Assembly: GCA_017642885.1 (NCBI GenBank)
Contig: JAEPOM010000002.1
Span: 186,001 to 250,000, forward strand
Reading direction: 5' to 3'
Length of the DNA: 64,000 bases
Source: Henriciella sp.
GTDB lineage: Bacteria; Pseudomonadota; Alphaproteobacteria; Caulobacterales; Hyphomonadaceae
Shown here piece by piece: positions 52,695 to 61,976 of the stretch (position 1 is its first letter; each line of letters begins with the position of its first letter). Position numbers and translations under genes: made by a program. The notes under the pieces were generated by a model. It did no database searches, was not told where the DNA came from, and saw nothing but the letters and a program-made list of their open reading frames with translations.

Positions 52695-53888
52695 TCAGGC
52701 CTGATCCGGCTGGCCAATAGCAATCGGCGCGCTCGGAGTCGGGGTCTTCACATTGATCATCTGATCCAAAACATCTGCCATGAAGCCGTCTGGTTCTACA
52801 AAGACCGTGTCTGGTAAATTCAGAACGAGTTCCCGTCTCTGCTCGATCTTATCGCGCCGCGAAATCAAGTCGCTCAGCATTTCGATCAGGGTCTTCTCAA
52901 TCGGTTCCGCGACCCCAAATCCAGCCCGGTTTTCGCGGACCCAGGCGCCGGTCTGGGTGTCGGATGGGGCGATCGCGGGGACGCCAAAATAGCCGCCTTC
53001 ATAGATGCGATTTGGCAAAAGCCACTTGGAGTTCAATCCTGCTTCCATAAAGTCTCCAGACCAGATCAGATCCAGATTGCCATAGATCTCAGGAAGATCG
53101 ATCGGGGCTTCATAGGCGCCCTGAAAGGAAATATTGTCATAAGGCTCGATCGTTTCATGGAACGTCGGAACGCTCCATAAGTCCGGACGGCCATGCACCC
53201 TGATCTCGATCTCGTCGCCGAATGTTTTGGCCGCGCGAACCATCAGATCCAGCGTTCTCTGGCACCTCAAAATACCGACCCAGCCTAGCCGGAGCGGCGT
53301 CGCTGACGTCGGTGCTGGGCCGCCCGTCGGGCGCGCTACAGACCGCGAAAACGCTGCAGACACGCGGTTTTCAACCAAAAACGCCCGGTAATGGCCAGAA
53401 TAACGGCGCTCAAAATGGTTCTCAATAAAGGCCGGAGAGCTGACGATCACACCGCGGCTGCGCTTCACGAATGCGCCTTCAAATTTTCGAGCGATCCATC
53501 CAAACAGGTCTTCCCGACAGAGTAGGCGATGAACATCCAGGCATTCGTAGACGACGGGCGTCGCAAGACCTGTCAGGCGTTTGGTCAGAAAAGCCGTCGC
53601 CAGCATATCCAGGTTGCGCGCGACGATCAGATCGGAGTCGATCAGAATCTGCTTGTGCTTGGCCGCGCGGTAGGCGCCGCGAAACACGCTCCAGATCCGA
53701 TTTAAATAAGCCCCGTTCTCGGTCTCACCGAGTTCAACATTGCGCCATTCCGGAACAGGCCCGTCCAAGCGCCGATTCATGAAGCCGTGGACTTCATATC
53801 CACACTTTTCGAAAGTGCGAACCCGTTTGCGAATGGCGGCGTCCGATGAGTCATGCCCAAAATAGGAGATGCGCATCGTCTTAGCCAT
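52695..53888 (-). CDS. Glycosyltransferase, GT4-like (GT-B fold)
   Basis: The 397-residue protein has the N-terminal RISYFGHDSSDAAIRKRVRT, VYECLDVHRLLCRE in the middle and the C-terminal GT-B half with LGWVGILRCQRTLDLMV, ISFQGAYEAPIDLPEIY and KWLLPNRIYEGGYFGVPAIA, the last carrying the conserved glutamate of the GT4 family. It likely adds a sugar to a lipid-linked oligosaccharide on the cytoplasmic face. Its start overlaps the end of the Wzc gene by eight bases, so the two are translationally coupled. Confidence 0.85.
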   Translation of the reverse strand: MAKTMRISYFGHDSSDAAIRKRVRTFEKCGYEVHGFMNRRLDGPVPEWRNVELGETENGAYLNRIWSVFRGAYRAAKHKQILIDSDLIVARNLDMLATAFLTKRLTGLATPVVYECLDVHRLLCREDLFGWIARKFEGAFVKRSRGVIVSSPAFIENHFERRYSGHYRAFLVENRVSAAFSRSVARPTGGPAPTSATPLRLGWVGILRCQRTLDLMVRAAKTFGDEIEIRVHGRPDLWSVPTFHETIEPYDNISFQGAYEAPIDLPEIYGNLDLIWSGDFMEAGLNSKWLLPNRIYEGGYFGVPAIAPSDTQTGAWVRENRAGFGVAEPIEKTLIEMLSDLISRRDKIEQRRELVLNLPDTVFVEPDGFMADVLDQMINVKTPTPSAPIAIGQPDQA

Positions 53889-56247
53889 TGTTCAACATGG
53901 AGCGGAGATGCGTCGAGGTTTCCTCGTCTTCATCAGGCACCGCAGGCTCGTTGAGGTTTGCGGCTGGCAGCTTCGTCACGGACCGATTGCGGCGAGGGTT
54001 GATCCAGCGCCAGCGCGATTCCGAAGTGTAGTACTTTCTGTAAGCCGATGAGGTGGACGCCTGCTCGGTATGGTGACGCTTCTTGGTCAGGTCGACCATG
54101 TTGAGACCAATGCCCAGCACGTCCGCTTTCATACTCTTGAGCATTTCCAGTGCACGACGGACCGATGACCTGCGTGACTTCATCCAGCGTACGATCAGGA
54201 TCGTTTTGTCGGTTTTGCTCGCAATCACGCCAGCTTCTGCAATCAACAGCAGAGGCGCCGTATCGATCAGGATCAGGTCGTATTCCTCTTTCAAGCGTTC
54301 CAATAGCGTATCGAACGCTTTGGTACCGAACACATCATAAAGGGTGCGCCCGTTCAGGGTCAGCGCCAGCAGGTCGAGACCGGTATGTTCTTCGCGATAG
54401 ATCGCGTCTTCGAGTTCGCACTCGCCTGATAGGTACTCAACCAGACCGGTCTGCGGATCCAGTCCAGCAGACGCGGTCAATTGACGACGTCTGAAGTCAC
54501 CGTCGATGACTAGGGTCTTGTCGCCTGACAAAGCCGACATCCGGCCAAGACTCAACGTCAGGCTTGTCTTACCTTCATCTGGCAGGGACGAAGCGATTGT
54601 CACGGTCTTGGTCTGTTGTTCCATCGCAGAGATCGCGATCGAGGCGCGAATATAGCGCATACTCCCAGCATAGGCCGACAATGGGTCCTGAACCAGGAAG
54701 TCAGCCGGAACCTTGCTGCCAAATCCGAGGAATTTCAGGGATTTGATGAGCGGAACCGCTCCGAGGCTCGGGAAGCCAAACTTGCGTTCAATTTCTTCGA
54801 CCGAGCGAATCTGATTGTTGAAGATTTCCAGGATGATTGCGAGGCCTGCACCGGTCACTCCACCGAGCAACAGTCCAACAATCAGGTTCAGTGTTGTGCG
54901 CGGAGACGATGGTCCCCACGGAATTGCGGCGGGCGACAAGATACGCGAATCTGGCTGGACCAGCTCGTCTTGCTCACGCGTCTGGGTGAAGCGCTGCTTG
55001 AATTCCTGAAGGATCAGACGACTAGCCTCTGCTTCGCGCTGCAACTCGTTCAGGCGTACTTGCGACCGGTTGTTCCGGGCAAGCGTCGAGCGCGACTGGT
55101 TGATCCGGCGGTCAAGCGCCGCGATCTGGTCGTTGGCAACCGCGAGCTCCACCCGCAAATTGTCGATGATCCGGCTCATTTCAGCGTTGATTTGGTTCTC
55201 GTAATCAGCGATTTCGCTATCCACCGCTTGCATGCGGGGGTGCTCCGGTCCGAGCGATGTGGACAATTCGGCTTTGCGCCGCTGAGCATCGGACAATTGG
55301 TTCTTAAGGCTGTTCACCACTGGTGAACTCAGCACCTCACCGATTGCGTCGGCGCCAGCGCCAGAGTTTAACTGGCGGCGCATCCCATCATAGCGAGCGC
55401 GGATACGGGCAACCTCGCCCTCCTGCTCCACTTTCTGGCGTTGCAACTGGGCGATATTGGATTCTGTCAGCGTCGTTCCCTGAGCCGCTAGAAGACCAGA
55501 TTCGGTTCGGAAATTCTCGACGATCAGTTCCTTGGCTGTCACCTCGGACTCAAGAACTTCGACGCGCTCTGCCAGGAAGCGGGTCGCCCGGGCGGTCGCT
55601 TCGAGTTTCACTTCCAGCTGTTCCACACCGTACTGTTCGGCAACCGCATTTGCCAGTCTCGCCGCCATTTGCGGTGATGTGCTGGTGACGCGGATTTGAA
55701 TAAGATAGGTCGTACCAACGCGGCTGACACGGACTTTACCGGCGAGGCGATTGGCGGCCCGTTTCTTGAGATCTTCTTCACTTGGCGTTGGGCGAGGCTC
55801 TTCATTGTCTGAGCCGCCTCCTCTGAACAATCGGTCGATGAGGCCCGGCTTTTCAGGCGGCAGAAGCATCGGGTTAAACTCAGGCTCGTTAATCAAGTTT
55901 TCCTTCTCAACGACTTTCGAAAGCAGCGCCTTTGAGGCGATCACGCGCACTTCTGTGTCGAGCACTGACGTGCTGAGGGAAGTGCCGCTCAATACGTCGC
56001 CGAGATCAATAACATTGGTCCGCTGGCTATCGACGATCACTGTTGAGGTCGCTGTGTAGAGCGGCGTTTGCGAGAAGGTGTAATTGGCGATCAGTCCAAA
56101 CACGATAACTGCCGTAACAGTAATCAGCACAAACCTGCGAAGTGCCAGTTCGACAATCGATTTCACGTCTCGAAAGATGTTGTCACTCATCGAGTCGGAG
56201 TGCTCTTTGAAGTCCGGAGCAAGCTCGAAGCTAATCTTTTGTGACAT
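53881..56247 (-). CDS. Polysaccharide biosynthesis tyrosine autokinase (Wzc-like, Wzz domain plus BY-kinase)
   Basis: The 788-residue protein has a Wzz chain-length domain with a first membrane helix near residues 38-61 (FVLITVTAVIVFGLIANYTF), a long coiled-coil periplasmic part with leucine/glutamate-rich segments (about 185-420), a second helix near 460, and a cytoplasmic BY-kinase. The kinase Walker A variant SSLPDEGKTSLTLSL is near residue 551 and the DGDFRRRQL Walker A' near 580. It regulates polymer length and export. The C terminus has only a few tyrosines (YRKYYTSES), a small tyrosine cluster. A partner phosphatase or Wza is not seen here. Confidence 0.92.
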   Translation of the reverse strand: MSQKISFELAPDFKEHSDSMSDNIFRDVKSIVELALRRFVLITVTAVIVFGLIANYTFSQTPLYTATSTVIVDSQRTNVIDLGDVLSGTSLSTSVLDTEVRVIASKALLSKVVEKENLINEPEFNPMLLPPEKPGLIDRLFRGGGSDNEEPRPTPSEEDLKKRAANRLAGKVRVSRVGTTYLIQIRVTSTSPQMAARLANAVAEQYGVEQLEVKLEATARATRFLAERVEVLESEVTAKELIVENFRTESGLLAAQGTTLTESNIAQLQRQKVEQEGEVARIRARYDGMRRQLNSGAGADAIGEVLSSPVVNSLKNQLSDAQRRKAELSTSLGPEHPRMQAVDSEIADYENQINAEMSRIIDNLRVELAVANDQIAALDRRINQSRSTLARNNRSQVRLNELQREAEASRLILQEFKQRFTQTREQDELVQPDSRILSPAAIPWGPSSPRTTLNLIVGLLLGGVTGAGLAIILEIFNNQIRSVEEIERKFGFPSLGAVPLIKSLKFLGFGSKVPADFLVQDPLSAYAGSMRYIRASIAISAMEQQTKTVTIASSLPDEGKTSLTLSLGRMSALSGDKTLVIDGDFRRRQLTASAGLDPQTGLVEYLSGECELEDAIYREEHTGLDLLALTLNGRTLYDVFGTKAFDTLLERLKEEYDLILIDTAPLLLIAEAGVIASKTDKTILIVRWMKSRRSSVRRALEMLKSMKADVLGIGLNMVDLTKKRHHTEQASTSSAYRKYYTSESRWRWINPRRNRSVTKLPAANLNEPAVPDEDEETSTHLRSMLNNG

Positions 56248-56281
56248 TATCGACCACCATGTTTCGTATCATCAATTATTA

Positions 56282-57319
56282 CTATTCGGCGCCTGTTGGC
56301 CGAACTGCGTCGCGCCTTGCACGTCCTGTGCCGAATTTAACCAGTCCCGCGATGAATCCGCATCCCCATGATAAATGCATGGTCGCCAGGGCCGCTCCGG
56401 TCCAAAGGCCACATAGGCTTTTCTTGGCGATCACAAAGGCGATTGAGACGCAGGCAAGCAAGGTAAAATAGCTTGTAGGGATTAAAGCAAGCCATGGCAC
56501 CACCGGCAACATGACAAATCCGAAAATCACCCCCAAAAGCGCGAGAACCGGGACCATTTGGCGGATTTTCGGGCGAATTCGATGCTTCAGCGTCGTCCGG
56601 GCGCGGCCTTTGCCATAATTATAGTACTGTCGGGCGAGAGAGGTCAGTGACCCGCGCGGCGTATATTCAATGCGAATATCTGCATCGAGATAGACTTTAC
56701 CCCCGGCCAAGCCGAGGCGGTGGTCATACTCAGCATCTTCATTGTGGGTGAACGCCTCGTCATAGCCGTCAATCTTGCGAAACCAGTCGACGTCAAACCC
56801 GGCGTGATGCCCGTGATCGACATAGCCCGACTTGGCACCGCCGCGATGCGCTGCGCCGCCTGATCCGAGCGGCGTATCAACCGCCCAGGCATTGGCTTTT
56901 TCAAAGCAGGTCGACCCGACTGAATCCATAACGGTCACAACAGATGCAGCGCCGGTCCGTTTTAGGGAGCTGACGACGCTCTAAATGAAATTCTCAGGAT
57001 AGATGGAATGAGCATCGCAGCGCACGATATAACGCGTCTCAGGCGTCGCCATCGTCGCCACAGCATGATTGATCGCAACCGATTGCAGTTTCTTCTCATT
57101 ATCGAGAAAATGCAGCTCAGAATAAGTGTCCCGCAGGGCCATGACGATCTCTCGCGTTCGATCCGTGCTGAGCCCATCGCAGACAACCGTGGCGCAATTC
57201 AGACCACCCTGCCCCAATAAGGACCGAATGCACGTCTCGATGTGATCCTCCTCATCCAAGGTCGGGATCACCACAAGAACCTGCGAAAGGTCGAGTTTTG
57301 TCTCGGGCATTTGTTCCAT
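56282..57319 (-). pseudogene. ExoA-like glycosyltransferase family 2, interrupted by one in-frame TAG
   Basis: Reading from ATG 57319 the frame gives VVIPTLDEEDHIETC, VVCDGLSTDRTREIV and RYIVRCDAHSIYPENFI, then a TAG at 56981-56983. It continues in the same frame with SVVSSLKRTGAASVV, GGAAHRGG, GYVDHGHHAGFDVDWFRK, HNEDAEYDHR and QYYNYGKGRARTT, and ends with four membrane helices. The whole (about 346 codons) matches the ExoA succinoglycan glycosyltransferase group closely over both sides. A single substitution made the stop, and no frameshift is needed. Alternatives are a sequencing error, amber readthrough, or translation of the two parts separately: a start at ATG 56938 exists after the break. 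Confidence 0.8.
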
Positions 57320-57398
57320 CTCTAATCCATGCACATTTCTACACGCTGAACGCGCCTGAGCGTGCCAAGAAGAGGTTTGATCTGTTTTGATACAGCCA

Positions 57399-58376
57399 TC
57401 ATGACGGGTTTGCGCTCCGTCCTGAGCCTGTAATTTTGCCCACCAGCGTTCGAACCAGGAAAAGCGGCGCCGACCAGGAGATAAAAAGGCCGGACAGGAA
57501 CTTGCCCAGGTCGCGCTCACGGCCAGCTTCGATCAAGGTCCAGCTCGCCCACTCTTTCTTCGAATAGGCGAGGTGCCCACGTATGGCGCGGCGCTCAGCT
57601 TGACTGAGATCGTTGCGCTTCAGGAAACGACGATCGATCATCGCCACTTTGCGATGCTCATCCCCGGCTTGAGATCGCGAACTGCTAAAGTCGCGCTGAA
57701 TGAAATAATAGCCAAGACCGTCCGTTAGAACGGCGCTGGCTCCATCAAGCAGGAGCCGCGTATAGAGCTCATAATCCTCGGCGAAACGTAATTCGTCCAC
57801 ATAGGGAGCATCGGGTGTCTTCAGCAGTTTTCGGGAGATCAGCGGCTTCAAAAAGCCCAGCTCAGAGCGCGCTTCGGGCATGTCATAGGAGTGTTCGACG
57901 AAGAACTCTGCGCTCAGCGGCAGCACCCCTTCCGGCTTAGACGGCCATAGCGGGCGCACGACCGCAAATGGGTGATCGCCATGGGTCACGAAAAGATTGT
58001 CGGCAACCATATCGGCCTGTTCGGTTTCGGCAATTGCGAGGAGCTTCGAGAGCCTATCCGGGGCCAGTGCATCATCGCTATCGAGCGGCATATACCAGGC
58101 CGCATCACTTTGACGAAGCGCTTCATTGCGCGCCCGCGACGGACCGCCATTTTGCTGGAGCTGGAACAAGCGCGCGAACGGAAGCTCGGCGCAGACCGCC
58201 GCCGCAACTTCGTAAGTGTCATCGGTCGAACAGTCGTCAACAACGACCACATCCAGCGCATATCCATCAGGTACAATCTGCGCCGCGGCCGCCCGAATGG
58301 CGCGCTCGATATGATCGCGGTCATTGTACACCGCGATGACAATGGCGACCTTGTTTTCGACGAGTTGGCGCTGCAT
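57399..58376 (-). CDS. Glycosyltransferase family 2
   Basis: The 325-residue protein has the GT2 opening VAIVIAVYNDRDHIERAI, the nucleotide-binding VVVDDCSTDDT, the metal site MPLDSDDALA and the catalytic RFAEDYELYTRLL. It has no predicted helices except a short hydrophobic part near 300 (FLSGLFISWSAPLFLVRTLV), which may be a membrane association point. It is the second gene of the minus-strand set that begins at 59489, with the ExoA-like gene following 79 bases after its stop. Confidence 0.88.
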   Translation of the reverse strand: MQRQLVENKVAIVIAVYNDRDHIERAIRAAAAQIVPDGYALDVVVVDDCSTDDTYEVAAAVCAELPFARLFQLQQNGGPSRARNEALRQSDAAWYMPLDSDDALAPDRLSKLLAIAETEQADMVADNLFVTHGDHPFAVVRPLWPSKPEGVLPLSAEFFVEHSYDMPEARSELGFLKPLISRKLLKTPDAPYVDELRFAEDYELYTRLLLDGASAVLTDGLGYYFIQRDFSSSRSQAGDEHRKVAMIDRRFLKRNDLSQAERRAIRGHLAYSKKEWASWTLIEAGRERDLGKFLSGLFISWSAPLFLVRTLVGKITGSGRSANPS

Positions 58377-58409
58377 GGGTCGGACGGGCTTTCTGATCTG
58401 GCGGCGGGC

Positions 58410-59489
58410 TTAGCGACGAAGCAGGCGTTTGACGAAGCGCCCGATGGCCTGGAACCAGCGCGGACGAGCATCCGCATCAATGGCCGGCTTAATCATGGCG
58501 ATGCGAAGCCCTCGCGGGGCTAGCTGCAAACTGGTCCACCAGAGGAACTCCCAGATTTTCTTTGGTCCGCCGGCCTGACTTATTTTTCGGGTTTTGGAAC
58601 GGGCGAGCAGGTTTTTTAGCGTATCACCTTCAATGGGATGCTTGTCTGGCTCAATTATCATTGAGACGACGCGTTCCTGAAGCGCAAAATCATCATCATC
58701 GAACAGGCTGGGATTGACCTCCAGGCCAAGTTTCCTGGCGTGTTCGCGCGTGGAGTTGTGGCGCGCCATGGTGTGCTCGAGACGCCAACGCGCACGCTCC
58801 GCATAGACTTTGCTAAACTGCGAATGCTGCCGAGTGTGCAGGCGATACGCCGACATCGGCGTCGCAATCGTGACGCTGTCGCCATAGAGCGGGACCGTTG
58901 AACAAAGATAGCCATCCGCGCCGTAGCGATAGGTTTCCTCGTCCATCGGCATGACTTTGGAAACCGCTTCCCGAGAGAAAACCAGACCGGATGTCACCGT
59001 CCCATCATAATGGCCTGTCGTCCGCAGGCGCTCGGAGACGTTTCCTTCCGCCAGCGGCCGTTCGACCGGTGGGTACGTGCCGAAGGTCCCGCCGTTTTCG
59101 TCGCCGTATCGCATGCGAAAATGGTAGATCGCGACCTCAGGTCGATAGTTGGAAAGAATGATCTCTGCGCCGCCTGGCAGCAAGAAATCGTCGGCATCCA
59201 GGAACATTACCAGGTCACCAGTTGCTGCTTCAAACCCCGCATTCAGGCCGCCACCCTGCCCGCGGTTTTCCTTGAGCAACACCGTCTCTACCCGATCTGC
59301 AAACTGCTTGATTACGTCTACCGAATTGTCGGTTGATGCATCATCCACAACGATAATCTGAATTTTTTCATCTTGCGACAGCACGCTTTCAATCGCCGCG
59401 CCGACGAATTTCTCGTAATTGTAATTCGCTATGATCACAGACAAAGTTGGGGTTTCATACGCAGTCAATTTCTTACCTTGTGGTCTCAT
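58410..59489 (-). CDS. Glycosyltransferase family 2
   Basis: The 359-residue protein has LSVIIANYNYEKFVGAAIESV at the N terminus, IIVVDDASTDNS, and the metal-binding FLDADDFLLPGG. The second half (for example RYGADGYLCSTVPLYG) differs from other GT2 enzymes here and includes a long acidic loop. It seems to be the promoter-proximal gene of the minus-strand operon leading to the ExoA-like gene and wzc, since the divergent GH16-family gene starts 211 bases upstream. It ends 33 bases before the start of the next GT2 gene. Confidence 0.88.
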   Translation of the reverse strand: MRPQGKKLTAYETPTLSVIIANYNYEKFVGAAIESVLSQDEKIQIIVVDDASTDNSVDVIKQFADRVETVLLKENRGQGGGLNAGFEAATGDLVMFLDADDFLLPGGAEIILSNYRPEVAIYHFRMRYGDENGGTFGTYPPVERPLAEGNVSERLRTTGHYDGTVTSGLVFSREAVSKVMPMDEETYRYGADGYLCSTVPLYGDSVTIATPMSAYRLHTRQHSQFSKVYAERARWRLEHTMARHNSTREHARKLGLEVNPSLFDDDDFALQERVVSMIIEPDKHPIEGDTLKNLLARSKTRKISQAGGPKKIWEFLWWTSLQLAPRGLRIAMIKPAIDADARPRWFQAIGRFVKRLLRR

Positions 59490-59700
59490 GCTGGACTTGG
59501 GTTAGGCCTTAGCAGACATGCGTTTCAAACTGGTTTAGCCGGGCGATCGATCTCGCTCCATTCATCCCTTGTGCCAAACGGCGTTTTCGAGGCGTTTGTT
59601 CCGCACCGCGATGGCACTGATGTTGCAGTCGCCCCTATATTATCTAAGAAAAAGCTTGGATTGTGCTATTAATATTCAATTGGAGTAGAGTGGGGACAAA

Positions 59701-60564
59701 ATGATGCAGAGACTGAAAACGCTTGCCGTTGTTTCGCTGACCTCAACTGCACTGGCAGCTTGTACGAGCCTTGATCAGGACGCTCAAAGCTCAGCCAGCG
59801 CAGGGACTGACGCGCAATCCACGCCGTCTGCGACTGTCGACGGCGCGACGCTACCGGCATTCTTCGTAGACTGGACGGAGCGCGCCCTAAACTCCCGATG
59901 GTACGTTTCCAATCACGACACGAAGAACGGCCAATGGGCAAGCGAATGGCGAAGCAAGAATGTTATCGCGCTGCCGAATGGGCTTAACCTGAAAATGACA
60001 TCAAAGGCACCGGTTAACGGGACTTGGCCTTGGGCAGGAGCAGAAATTCAATACCGCCGACGCTTGGGCTTCGGTGAGTATCAAATGATTGTCCGCGCGG
60101 CCGAAGGGTCAGGTCTTACCAGTGGCTTCTTCACTTATACAGGTCCGTATTACGGCACCGAAACCAATGAAATCGATGTGAAGTTTGTCGGTAAATCTCC
60201 TAACGAGGTTCAATTCAACGCCCATTCAGGCCGTCTGAATGCTGGTTTGATGAAGTATCCGCTCGACTTCGATACGACGAAGAATTTTGCCCTTTATTCG
60301 TTCATCTGGGCTCCTGATCGCATCACCTGGTATGTGAATGGCGAATTTGCACACGAAGTGACAGCAGATAATTTCAACATTCCGCAGGAACCGAGTATCC
60401 TGTTTGCGAACGTCTATCAGGCGCGAAACAAAGAATGGGTGGGAGAGCCAAACTTCGAGGACGGCGCAACGGCATCCTATCGTTGCATGTCCTATCGACC
60501 GCTGGATGATTCCAGCTCACGCACATGCGCCGACGTCTACGATTCCTATATTACGGGTGAATAA
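59701..60564 (+). CDS. GH16-family lipoprotein with altered active site
   Basis: The 287-residue protein carries a lipoprotein signal (lipobox LAAC, C21) and a serine/alanine-rich linker, then a GH16 jelly roll: FGEYQMIVRAAEGSGLTSGFF, then the active-site strand, then IWAPDRITWYVNGEFAHEV. GH16 needs ExDxxE (EIDIE-type) with a nucleophile and an acid/base glutamate. Here the strand reads E157-I-D-V-K161, so the acid/base glutamate is lysine (AAG 60181-60183). One base from GAG would explain it. It is more likely a binding protein or weak enzyme than a standard hydrolase. GTGGGGAC lies upstream of ATG 59701. Confidence 0.85.
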   Translation: MMQRLKTLAVVSLTSTALAACTSLDQDAQSSASAGTDAQSTPSATVDGATLPAFFVDWTERALNSRWYVSNHDTKNGQWASEWRSKNVIALPNGLNLKMTSKAPVNGTWPWAGAEIQYRRRLGFGEYQMIVRAAEGSGLTSGFFTYTGPYYGTETNEIDVKFVGKSPNEVQFNAHSGRLNAGLMKYPLDFDTTKNFALYSFIWAPDRITWYVNGEFAHEVTADNFNIPQEPSILFANVYQARNKEWVGEPNFEDGATASYRCMSYRPLDDSSSRTCADVYDSYITGE

Positions 60565-60567
60565 ACC

Positions 60568-61917
60568 ATGGCACTAAAGACACTGGTCCTCGAACTGAAC
60601 GAGCTCTGCCCGCCTTTGCTCGATCGCTTCATCTCCGAGGGGCATTTGCCCAATTTCAAGAAGCTGCAACAAGGCGGAGCGACTTTTGTCACGCACACCG
60701 ATGATGAAAACCTGGAACCGTGGGTCCAATGGGTTTCGTTTCATACCGGCCTGAAGCAGGACGCCCATCAGATCAATGAACTTGATCAGGGTCATATCCT
60801 CAAACAACCAAGTCTTTGGGATAAGCTCGCCGAAGATGGTCAAACCAGTCTGGTGTTTGGAGCGATGAATGCGGGACCGTCGACCAATGAGAATGTCACT
60901 GTCGTCCCCGACCCATGGTCCAAAAACGTTCCCGCCTCGAAGCCCGAATTCGGCGCGTTTCACAAGTTCATCGCGAAACAAGTCGCCGAACACTCCAATC
61001 CGGATGACAAGATTACGCTCTCTGAGCTGACCAAATTTGGCGTGTTCTGCCTGCGCAACGGCTTGTCTATGGAGACGGTTTACAAAGCCGTTAAACAGAT
61101 TCTCAGCGAGAAGGTTTCATCGCGCGATCTCTATTGGAAACGCGCTTGTTTGTTGGACGACCTGCTTTGGGACGTCTTTTCGACCACAGTGAAACGCCAG
61201 AACCCGCAAAATGCGTTCTATTTCGGCAACTCCGTCGCCTTCCTGCAGCACCGCTATTGGCGCCACCTGATGCCTGAAGTCTACAAAGTGAAGCCGTCAG
61301 AGGCGGAAATGTCGTCCTACGGCGACGCGGTTTTGCATGGCTACAAGCGATTTGATCGAACCATTGGCAAAGCACTGCAGCTGCTGGGCGATGATGGCGC
61401 GTTGGTGCTCGTCACGGCGCTCAGCCAGGAAGAGAATCTGCGCTATGAAGAGCAAGGTGGAAAATTCGTCTACCGCGCCCGCAATTTCCAAAAGGTCCTG
61501 GACTTTATCGACGCCCCCAAAGGCATTTCTGTTGAACCCGTCATGACCCATGAGGCCTGGGCCACGTGCCAGAGCGAGGCAGATGCGGAATCACTGCTAC
61601 AACGCTTCCAGGATATTCGTCTCAAGCAGTCTAACGCGCCGATGTTCGGCCACCGAGAAGCCAACGGCGAACGCGTGATGTTCTGGTGCGATCTCGAAAC
61701 CCAAATTGCGGACGACACAGTGATTGTGGACACCAAAACCGGACGCGAAATCGCATTCTTCGATCTGTTTGCCAGCGTCGGCCAGGTCAATAATTCCCAG
61801 CACAATCGCGATGGCGCCTTCTGGGTCTATCGCAGCCCGGTCAAATGGGAGGCGTCCAAAGAAAAAATAGATCTCACCGACGCCACCCGAATGGTTCTGG
61901 AAGTGGCGCGCGCGTAA
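60568..61917 (+). CDS. Alkaline phosphatase superfamily protein (type I phosphodiesterase-like)
   Basis: The 449-residue protein starts three bases after the GH16 gene stop. It has KTLVLELNELCPPLLDRF, where the family usually has a metal-binding VxGxDGxxP, WVQWVSFHTGLKQDAHQI in place of the nucleophile region, QHRYWRHLMPE as the late histidine region, and MFGHREANGERVMFW near the end. The general fold is that of the sulfatase/phosphodiesterase alkaline phosphatase superfamily. Its partner gene suggests a role in polymer modification or release. The metal ligands look unusual and activity is not certain. Confidence 0.7.
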   Translation: MALKTLVLELNELCPPLLDRFISEGHLPNFKKLQQGGATFVTHTDDENLEPWVQWVSFHTGLKQDAHQINELDQGHILKQPSLWDKLAEDGQTSLVFGAMNAGPSTNENVTVVPDPWSKNVPASKPEFGAFHKFIAKQVAEHSNPDDKITLSELTKFGVFCLRNGLSMETVYKAVKQILSEKVSSRDLYWKRACLLDDLLWDVFSTTVKRQNPQNAFYFGNSVAFLQHRYWRHLMPEVYKVKPSEAEMSSYGDAVLHGYKRFDRTIGKALQLLGDDGALVLVTALSQEENLRYEEQGGKFVYRARNFQKVLDFIDAPKGISVEPVMTHEAWATCQSEADAESLLQRFQDIRLKQSNAPMFGHREANGERVMFWCDLETQIADDTVIVDTKTGREIAFFDLFASVGQVNNSQHNRDGAFWVYRSPVKWEASKEKIDLTDATRMVLEVARA

Positions 61918-61940
61918 CGCGGTTCAATACTCAAACTTTG

Positions 61941-61976
61941 AAGAAGCGAGGGTGGCTCAGGCGCTCTCGCTTTTTT
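61941..61976 (+). terminator. Rho-independent terminator of the phosphatase-like gene
   Basis: AAGCGAG (61944-61950) pairs with CTCGCTT (61966-61972), with a 15-base loop and a run of six T's to 61976. The arm extends by an A-T and a G-T pair. It overlaps the end of the convergent NDUFA9-like gene. Confidence 0.55.

Noticed and set aside
57441-57470. A short TTCGAACC sequence similar to a tRNA T-loop
   Set aside because: It is inside a GT2 gene in frame, with no acceptor stem or anticodon arm nearby.
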